Assembly: GCA_947585885.1 (NCBI GenBank)
Contig: CANPXI010000027.1
Location: forward strand, 1-10,422
Direction: 5' to 3'
Length of the DNA stretch: 10,422 nt
DNA from: an uncultured Bacilli bacterium
GTDB taxonomy: Bacteria; Bacillota_I; Bacilli_A; RF39; UBA660
Both the position numbers and the translations under genes were made by a program. The notes beneath the pieces are model-generated. The model searched no databases. It was not told the DNA's origin and saw only the letters and a list, made by a program, of their open reading frames with translations. Each line of letters opens with the position of its first letter. Position 1 is the stretch's first letter. This document shows positions 6,816 to 10,422 of this stretch, piece by piece.

Positions 6816-6922
6816 CAAAAGAATACCTAACTCAACATCTTTTGAATTAGGTATAAACATAAAACATTCAGACACCCAACATAGCGTTGTCAAGTGTTCT
6901 TTTTTTTGAAGTTTCCTTCACT
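6816..6922 (-). ncRNA. Candidate antisense RNA of unit A
   Basis: A predicted ~105-nt RNA starting near 6922, seven bases after the -10 box at 6934-6929. It opens with the hairpin UGAAG-GAAA-CUUCA (6920-6907), a GNRA tetraloop, then an A-rich stretch, then the complement of the mRNA 3' arm. It ends at a hairpin ATACCTAA/TTAGGTAT (6823-6830 with 6847-6854, plus an inner TCAA/TTGA) followed by TTCTTTTG on this strand. The U-rich tail exists only on this strand, and one stem position is G-U here but C-A on the plus strand. It would bind the mRNA 3' end directly after the peptide stop codon. Confidence 0.5.
6871..6907 (+). terminator. Sense terminator of unit A
   Basis: The 3' arm (6871-6900) followed by eight T's. 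The local hairpin is weak (CAAC, 5-nt loop, GTTG, with an outer ACAC/GTGT). The strongest partner of this arm is the transcript's own 5' end, so the termination stem may be the long-range helix. Confidence 0.6.
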
Positions 6923-6928
6923 AACTAT

Positions 6929-6957
6929 AATATACCACATTTAAAAAAATTATTCAA
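6929..6957 (-). promoter_or_regulatory. Candidate antisense promoter, unit A
   Basis: TTGAAT (6957-6952), 17 bp, TATATT (6934-6929) with TGG before it (extended -10). It is divergent from the unit B mRNA promoter, with the two -35 boxes only 7 bp apart. Confidence 0.5.
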
Positions 6958-6964
6958 TATGTTA

Positions 6965-6993
6965 TTGACCATAGAATAATTGTTTGACATAAT
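6965..6993 (+). promoter_or_regulatory. Promoter of peptide unit B
   Basis: TTGACC, 17 bp, CATAAT. The 5' arm of the unit starts at 7000, again seven bases after the -10 box. The -10 box is one base poorer than in unit A. Confidence 0.65.
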
Positions 6994-7064
6994 GCATATA
7001 GAACATTTGACAAGTTGGGTGCCACTAAAAGTTCAGGGGTTTCCTTTGAAGTGGAGGTGGTATT

Positions 7065-7145
7065 ATGAGTAAAAAAGACTTTCTTATTTTCATACTACTT
7101 ATAATAATTATTTTCTTAATTTACACCTTGAATAGACTTATATAA
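7065..7145 (+). CDS. 26-residue hydrophobic membrane peptide, unit B
   Basis: A diverged paralogue of the unit A/C peptide with exactly the same length. It begins MSKKDFLIFIL and ends with NRLI; the middle is almost entirely Ile, Leu and Phe, a single membrane span. Conserved with A/C are Lys4, Asp5, Phe6, Ile8-Leu11, the Ile pair at 13-14, Arg24 and the final Ile. GGAGGTGGT is the ribosome binding site, and the upstream in-frame sequence is unlike that of A and C, which supports this ATG as the start in all three. It has its own promoter, antisense RNA signals and terminator. The function is inferred from context only: membrane-active peptide, possibly a type I toxin. Confidence 0.66.
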   Translation: MSKKDFLIFILLIIIIFLIYTLNRLI

Positions 7146-7250
7146 AGAAAATATCACCTAGCTCACATCTTTTGAATTAGGTGATAACAACCATAAAGTG
7201 GCATCCAACATCGCATTGTCAAATGTTCTTTTTTTGAAGTTTCCTTCAGT
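7144..7250 (-). ncRNA. Candidate antisense RNA of unit B
   Basis: Predicted from the promoter at 7285-7257. It starts near 7250 with the same UGAAG-GAAA-CUUCA hairpin (7248-7235) and ends at the stem ATCACCTA/TAGGTGAT (7153-7160 with 7178-7185) followed by ATTTTCTTTA on this strand. Compared with units A and C, the stem has one extra C-G pair inserted on both sides at matching positions, so pairing is preserved. Confidence 0.5.
7197..7235 (+). terminator. Sense terminator of unit B
   Basis: The 3' arm followed by seven T's. The local hairpin is poorer than in A (CAAC against ATTG, with a mismatch), while pairing with the mRNA 5' end is better, which favours the long-range stem. Confidence 0.55.
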
Positions 7251-7256
7251 AACTAT

Positions 7257-7285
7257 AATATACCACATTTAAAAAATTTATTCAA
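7257..7285 (-). promoter_or_regulatory. Candidate antisense promoter, unit B
   Basis: TTGAAT (7285-7280), 17 bp, TATATT (7262-7257) with an extended -10 TGG. It is divergent from the unit C mRNA promoter. Confidence 0.5.
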
Positions 7286-7292
7286 TATGTTA

Positions 7293-7321
7293 TTGATTAT
7301 AAAATAATTGTTTGATACAAT
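7293..7321 (+). promoter_or_regulatory. Promoter of peptide unit C
   Basis: TTGATT, 17 bp, TACAAT. Both boxes are one base weaker than in unit A although the downstream leader and ORF are almost identical, so expression may be lower. The 5' arm starts at 7328, seven bases after the -10 box. Confidence 0.62.
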
Positions 7322-7396
7322 ATTTATAGAACATTTGACAAGTTGGGTGTCACCACTAATTACAGGAGGGTTTTGGCTAGAGAGGTGGTGATTATA

Positions 7397-7477
7397 ATGG
7401 CAGGTAAAGATTTTATAATTTTTATTTTAACCATTATAGTTCTTTTGTTAGTCATCTTGTTATTCAGAACTATATAA
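7397..7477 (+). CDS. 26-residue hydrophobic membrane peptide, unit C
   Basis: The coding sequence appears identical, base for base, to that of unit A (6735-6815), with the same AGGTGGTGAT ribosome binding site. It encodes a single membrane-spanning helix beginning MAGKDF and ending FRTI. Identity with A across the intervening, diverged unit B suggests recent gene conversion or duplication. Function as for unit A: a candidate membrane-active peptide, not assignable to a named family from this sequence. Confidence 0.68.
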   Translation: MAGKDFIIFILTIIVLLLVILLFRTI

Positions 7478-7582
7478 CAAAAGAATACCTAACTCAGCAT
7501 CTTTTGAATTAGGTATTCGCAATCACATATAGACACCCAACATAGCGTTGCCAAGTGTTCTTTTTTTGAAGTTTCCTTCAGT
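7478..7582 (-). ncRNA. Candidate antisense RNA of unit C
   Basis: It starts near 7582 with the UGAAG-GAAA-CUUCA hairpin (7580-7567) and ends at the stem ATACCTAA/TTAGGTAT (7485-7492 with 7509-7516) followed by TTCTTTTG on this strand. The rlmD message has no other visible terminator, so its 3' end may also lie here and contain this RNA's sequence. Confidence 0.5.
7532..7567 (+). terminator. Sense terminator of unit C
   Basis: The 3' arm plus seven T's, with a local CAAC/GTTG hairpin or the long-range stem with the 5' arm. It prevents plus-strand reading into the end of rlmD. Confidence 0.58.
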
Positions 7583-7588
7583 AACTAT

Positions 7589-7617
7589 AATATACCATAA
7601 ATTTTAGTTTTATTCAA
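7589..7617 (-). promoter_or_regulatory. Candidate antisense promoter of unit C, overlapping the rlmD stop
   Basis: TTGAAT (7617-7612), 17 bp, TATATT (7594-7589) with TGG before it. The spacer differs from the other copies because the repeat ends here, yet both boxes and the 17-bp distance are kept. The -35 box uses the last codon and stop of rlmD (GTTGAATAA). Confidence 0.5.
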
Positions 7618-8713
7618 CTTTTAATTTATCCAAAACACAAAAACTTTCTATATGATGAGTATTAGGAAACATATCTAAAAGTGTTATCTTAGTTAGTTTG
7701 TAGTTATCTAATAGTTTTAAATCTCTTGCAAGTGTTATTGGATCACAACTTATGTATATTATTTTTTTTGGAAGAAGTTTGTTTATTACATTTACTACAG
7801 TTTTATCCATTCCACTTCTAGGTGGATCTGTTATTATTAAATCAATATTTTCTTTTATATCTTTTATTTTATCTTCTACTTTTCCTAAAATAAACTCAAT
7901 ATTGTTAATATTATTTAGTTTTTTATTTATTAGTGCATTTTTATGTGAATAAGGGTTTACTTCTATTGAATAGACAAAATGTGCTTTTTTGCTTGCAACA
8001 ATACTTAAAGTTCCTACCCCACTATAGAGGTCTAAGCAATAGTTTGAGTTATCAATGTTTTCTTCTAGTAAATCAAATATTTTACTACATATGTAATGGT
8101 TTACTTGAAAGAATGAAGAAGCATCTACTACAAATTTTAAGTTATTTATTTCTTCTGTCATAGTATTATTATCTATGGAAGTTACTATTTCTTTTTTATT
8201 ATTTTCTCTTATTATTATGTCTTCTTTTATGTTATTACTTTTTATGTATTCATTTATTTCATTCATTACTACTAGGCACTCATCTATTTCTATAATTTCA
8301 TTTGTATTTTCTTTAAAGTATCCTAGTTTATTAGAGTTATAATGTAGTGTTATTTTGTTTCTATAGTTTAGAGTTTTATCACTAGAGATTATGTCAGGGT
8401 TTACTTCTATTCCTGCATATTTTTTTAGTATGTTTTTTACTTTTTCTTGTTTATAAGATAGTTCTTCTTTGTAACTTAAATGCATTAAATCGCATCCACC
8501 ACACTCATTATAATACTTACATACTGGAGTTATTCTATTAGGTGAAGTTTCTATATATTTTGTTACTTCTCCAATGTTATATTTTTTTAAAGATTTATTT
8601 ATTTTTATTTTTACTATTTCACCTGGTAAAGCATTTTTTATGAATGTTATTTTATTATTAACATAAGCTATTCCTCTTCCTAAATCATCTAGTCTTTCTA
8701 TTTTTACTTTCAT
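7610..8713 (-). CDS. rlmD: 23S rRNA (uracil-C5)-methyltransferase, RlmD/TrmA family
   Basis: A 367-residue SAM-dependent RNA methyltransferase that forms 5-methyluridine, most likely in 23S rRNA. Residues 1-55 are a TRAM RNA-binding domain. Cysteines 65, 71 and 74 (VCKYYNECGGC) with Cys146 match the 4Fe-4S cluster ligands. The SAM site is LDLYSGVGTLS (about 227-237), followed by ITDPPRSG (294-301), the catalytic cysteine at 323 in YISCDP, and DMFPNTHHIE near the C-terminus. It is shorter than the common 430-460-residue form but all key motifs are present. Which uridine is modified (RlmD-, RlmCD- or TrmA-like) cannot be settled here. ATG 8713 follows AAAAGGAG. The gene is divergent from the germination operon, and no terminator is seen between its stop and the repeat array. 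Confidence 0.9.
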   Translation of the reverse strand: MKVKIERLDDLGRGIAYVNNKITFIKNALPGEIVKIKINKSLKKYNIGEVTKYIETSPNRITPVCKYYNECGGCDLMHLSYKEELSYKQEKVKNILKKYAGIEVNPDIISSDKTLNYRNKITLHYNSNKLGYFKENTNEIIEIDECLVVMNEINEYIKSNNIKEDIIIRENNKKEIVTSIDNNTMTEEINNLKFVVDASSFFQVNHYICSKIFDLLEENIDNSNYCLDLYSGVGTLSIVASKKAHFVYSIEVNPYSHKNALINKKLNNINNIEFILGKVEDKIKDIKENIDLIITDPPRSGMDKTVVNVINKLLPKKIIYISCDPITLARDLKLLDNYKLTKITLLDMFPNTHHIESFCVLDKLKVE

Positions 8714-8775
8714 ACCTACTCCTTTTCTTTTATTATATAGGAATAAATATTATAAATAAAGTAAATATTAAAAAT

Positions 8776-10218
8776 ATGGATATAGATGAAACTATAAAAT
8801 ATTTATATAAATTACAGAAAGATATGCCTGACATTATTATTAGAAAGATTAAAGTTGGGCTTTTTAAGCATGCATATGTGGTAGTAGATCAAACTGTTAG
8901 TAGTAGTGATAGAGTTAATGATTTTGTTTTAAAGTTTTTTAGTCATAAGAGTATATTTGCTAATAATAAGAGAAATTTTAAAAATGCTATTATAGAAAAT
9001 ATTCCTGCGATTAATTATAAAGAAGTTAAAGATAAAAGTGCATTAGTTGAGTTTTTGTTTAGTGGTTTTACTATTGTTATTTATGACTGGGAAGTTTCTG
9101 CTTATGAAACAAGGGGTGAACTTGATAGAGGTGTTAATGAGCCTTCTAGTGAACCTGTTGTTAGAGGGCCAAAGGATAGTTTTACTGAAAATTATGAAAA
9201 GAATGTTGGGCTTATTAGGAAAAGACTTAAGAGTGAACATTTAGTTTTAAAAGAAGTTACTGTTGGAAAAGAAACTAAGAGTAAAGTCGGTATTATGTAT
9301 ATGAGTAATATTTGTGAAAGTGAGTTAAAGGATGAAGTTATTCGTACAATAGAGAGTATTAATATTGATGGAGTAATGGACGTTAATAATTTTAAAGGAT
9401 ATATTGATAAAAATACTTTTACTTTTTTTCCTACTACTTTGTATACTGAAAAACCAGATGATGTGTGTAGGTATTTACTTGAAGGAAGAGTTATTGTGAC
9501 TATGGATAATAGTCCTAGTGTTTTAATTGCGCCTACATTTTTTATTGATTTTTTTCATAATAGTGAGGACTACTATCATAAACCATTTTTTAGTAGTTTT
9601 ATGAGAATTATTAGGTTTATTTCATTCTTTGTTGCTATTATTACTCCTGCTCTTTTTATAGCAATTGTTACATATGACCAGGAGATTCTTCCAGTTAGTT
9701 TACTTATTAATTTTGCAGAGCAAAGAAATAATGTGCCTTTCCCTGTTATTATTGAAGCATTTATTTTAATGTTTACTTTTGAACTTTTATATGAGGGTGA
9801 CTCTAGGACTCCAGCTAACCGGGGTACTAGTTTGTCTATTTTGGGTGCGTTAATTTTAGGAGATGCGGCTGTTCAAGCTGGACTTATCTCACCTATTATG
9901 GTTATTGTGGTATCTGTTAGTTCAATAAGTAGCTTAATTTTTACTTATTATGATATACAAGGGTCTATTAGATTTTGGAGATATTTACTAATGATTTGTT
10001 CCGCACTGTTTGGTATTGTAGGTTTTGTTACAGGGCTACTTTTCTTAGTTATTAATTTATGCTCGATTAGTACTTTTGGTAAACCTTATACTTTACCTAT
10101 TATACCTTTTCTTAAGAATGAACAAAGTGATGCGATTATTAGAAAAGAAATTAAAAATATTAAAAAGAGACCTAGTTATTTAACTAAAAAGAATGTTATA
10201 AGGGAGGATACTAAATGA
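8776..10218 (+). CDS. Spore germination receptor A subunit (GerA family)
   Basis: A 480-residue GerA-type receptor subunit (GerAA/GerBA/GerKA family) of the spore inner membrane, which with B and C subunits senses nutrients and triggers germination. It has a soluble N-terminal region of about 275 residues with the hallmark RGPKDSFTEN at 130-139. The C-terminal membrane domain starts near residue 279 and includes EGDSRTPANRG (340-350) and the conserved ILGALILGDAAVQAGLISP segment. Length matches the family. ATG 8776 gives the expected N-terminus (IKYLYKLQ...IIIRKIKVG), but no Shine-Dalgarno sequence is visible before it, unlike its neighbours. The stop overlaps the next gene (ATGA). Such operons are normally read in the forespore by sigma-G; I cannot defend a specific promoter here. 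SpoVAF is a related alternative, but the following Ger(x)C gene favours a receptor. Confidence 0.92.
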   Translation: MDIDETIKYLYKLQKDMPDIIIRKIKVGLFKHAYVVVDQTVSSSDRVNDFVLKFFSHKSIFANNKRNFKNAIIENIPAINYKEVKDKSALVEFLFSGFTIVIYDWEVSAYETRGELDRGVNEPSSEPVVRGPKDSFTENYEKNVGLIRKRLKSEHLVLKEVTVGKETKSKVGIMYMSNICESELKDEVIRTIESINIDGVMDVNNFKGYIDKNTFTFFPTTLYTEKPDDVCRYLLEGRVIVTMDNSPSVLIAPTFFIDFFHNSEDYYHKPFFSSFMRIIRFISFFVAIITPALFIAIVTYDQEILPVSLLINFAEQRNNVPFPVIIEAFILMFTFELLYEGDSRTPANRGTSLSILGALILGDAAVQAGLISPIMVIVVSVSSISSLIFTYYDIQGSIRFWRYLLMICSALFGIVGFVTGLLFLVINLCSISTFGKPYTLPIIPFLKNEQSDAIIRKEIKNIKKRPSYLTKKNVIREDTK

Positions 10219-10422
10219 AAAAGATAATTTTATGTATTTTTGTTCTTGTAATGTGTTCTGGGTGTTATAATTATACAGAACTTAATGAACTAGGTATTGT
10301 TAGTGCTTTAGCAATTAGTAAAAATGAAAATGATTATGTGGTTGATATGCAAATTATCAATATTTTAGAAAGCGGAGAAAATGGGTTAACTGAAAGCCCG
10401 ATTACTGTTATAAGTGGTAGTG
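10215..10422 (+). CDS. Spore germination receptor C subunit, Ger(x)C lipoprotein, 5' part
   Basis: The first 69 codons of a Ger(x)C-family lipoprotein, cut by the right edge (full proteins are about 350-400 residues). The start KKIILCIFVLVMCSGC is a short lipoprotein signal peptide with the modified cysteine at about residue 17. It is followed by YNYTELNELGIVSALAISK, matching the family's CWDYREL...L.I..G..ID block. ATG overlaps the A-subunit TGA by four bases and has the strong site AAGGGAGG seven bases upstream, so the two are translationally coupled. The C subunit sits on the outer face of the spore inner membrane with the A and B subunits. A B-subunit gene should lie further right or elsewhere. 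Confidence 0.9.
   Translation, partial: MKKIILCIFVLVMCSGCYNYTELNELGIVSALAISKNENDYVVDMQIINILESGENGLTESPITVISGS

Larger units (their letters stand above)
6666..6907 (+). ncRNA. Predicted unit A transcript with paired ends (peptide mRNA)
   Basis: This entry marks the predicted RNA of about 242 nt; it also carries peptide A. Its first 24 nt (6666-6689, AGAACATTTGACAA then GTTGGGTGTC) are complementary to 6871-6900 just before the U run, as 14 bp and 10 bp separated by a 6-nt bulge on the 3' side, with one G-U pair. Inside the leader, TCACCAC (6688-6694) can pair with GTGGTGA (6723-6729), which covers the ribosome binding site. Such end-to-end pairing and site sequestration are known in type I toxin mRNAs. 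Confidence 0.6.
7000..7235 (+). ncRNA. Predicted unit B transcript with paired ends (peptide mRNA)
   Basis: This is the diverged copy. The 5' arm (7000-7026) pairs with 7197-7229: 14 perfect base pairs, a 6-nt bulge, then 13 pairs including one G-U. Where unit A has GTGTC pairing with GACAC, this unit has GTGCC with GGCAT, so both sides changed. The helix is longer here because GCCACT pairs with AGTGGC. A CCACT/AGTGG pairing could partly cover the ribosome binding site. Confidence 0.6.
7328..7567 (+). ncRNA. Predicted unit C transcript with paired ends (peptide mRNA)
   Basis: The 5' arm 7328-7351 pairs with 7532-7561, as in unit A, but with one A-C mismatch in the 14-bp part. TCACCAC (7350-7356) can pair with GTGGTGA (7385-7391) over the ribosome binding site. 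The leader differs from unit A at one base (CTAGAGAGG against CTAGAAAGG). Confidence 0.58.
6576..7570. repeat. Three tandem ~330-bp direct repeats (units A, B, C)
   Basis: The block GTTTCCTTCA recurs at 6576, 6911, 7239 and 7571 (one base differs in some copies), defining units of 335, 328 and 332 bp and a truncated fourth start at 7571-7595. Each full unit carries the same parts in the same order. These are a minus-strand promoter, a plus-strand promoter, a 5' arm, a ribosome binding site, a 26-codon ORF, a hairpin, a 3' arm complementary to the 5' arm, and a T run. Units A and C are nearly identical over the leader and ORF, and B is clearly diverged. No transposase or flanking target duplication is seen. 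Confidence 0.9.

Noticed and set aside
6666..7561. Miniature inverted-repeat transposable elements, given the inverted arms of each unit
   Set aside because: The arms coincide exactly with predicted transcript ends, and the copies are tandem and direct with shared spacing. No target duplications or transposase are seen. Not fully excluded.
6576..7570. CRISPR array
   Set aside because: The repeats are ~330 bp with no short repeat/spacer alternation, and no cas genes are present.
8741..8770. Sigma-G-like promoter (GAATA, 18 bp, AATATTA) before the germination operon
   Set aside because: The sequence is so AT-rich that such matches arise by chance, and the start would fall at the ATG itself.

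Overview
The window looks like chromosomal DNA of a low-GC, Gram-positive, endospore-forming bacterium (Bacilli/Clostridia-type, probably a gut Firmicute). Evidence for this is the very AT-rich sequence, strong AGGAGG-type ribosome binding sites, a CIRCE/HrcA operator, and a gerA-gerC type spore germination operon. The standard code fits: TGA acts as a stop and tryptophan is TGG.

Layout. Positions 1-5723 hold minus-strand genes. The 3'-most is the N-terminal 352 residues of primosomal helicase PriA, cut by the window edge. Upstream of it lie a metallo-beta-lactamase-fold hydrolase and a HAD-type 5'-nucleotidase. These three form an operon served by a near-perfect sigma-A promoter (TTGACA, 17 bp, TATAAT) that overlaps the stop codon of a DUF4186 gene. 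Next, bounded by an intrinsic terminator, is a 1054-residue fused ABC ATPase/permease with a very large extracytoplasmic domain. A second strong terminator separates it from an Hsp20 small heat-shock gene (start corrected to 6312), whose promoter is embedded in a CIRCE operator and whose mRNA should begin with a hairpin.

Positions 6456-7600 look non-coding but are the most interesting part: three tandem ~330-bp units plus a decayed fourth. Each unit encodes a 26-residue, single-membrane-span peptide on the plus strand. The three have matching plus-strand promoters, strong ribosome binding sites, and a transcript whose first ~24 nt are complementary to its last ~30 nt, just before the terminal U run. 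On the opposite strand each unit has a candidate promoter with an extended -10, a 5' GNRA hairpin and a terminator-like hairpin, predicting a ~105-nt antisense RNA over the mRNA 3' end. Substitutions between units often preserve these pairings. I read this as a tandem array of a type I toxin-antitoxin-like system (small hydrophobic peptide plus cis-antisense RNA) that I cannot assign to a named family.

To the right are an RlmD/TrmA-family rRNA (uracil-C5) methyltransferase on the minus strand, with no terminator of its own before the array, and the divergent plus-strand gerA-type germinant receptor operon: the complete A subunit and the first 69 codons of the Ger(x)C lipoprotein, overlapping by ATGA. 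The 8714-8775 gap between the divergent genes is AT-rich, with no promoter I can defend.
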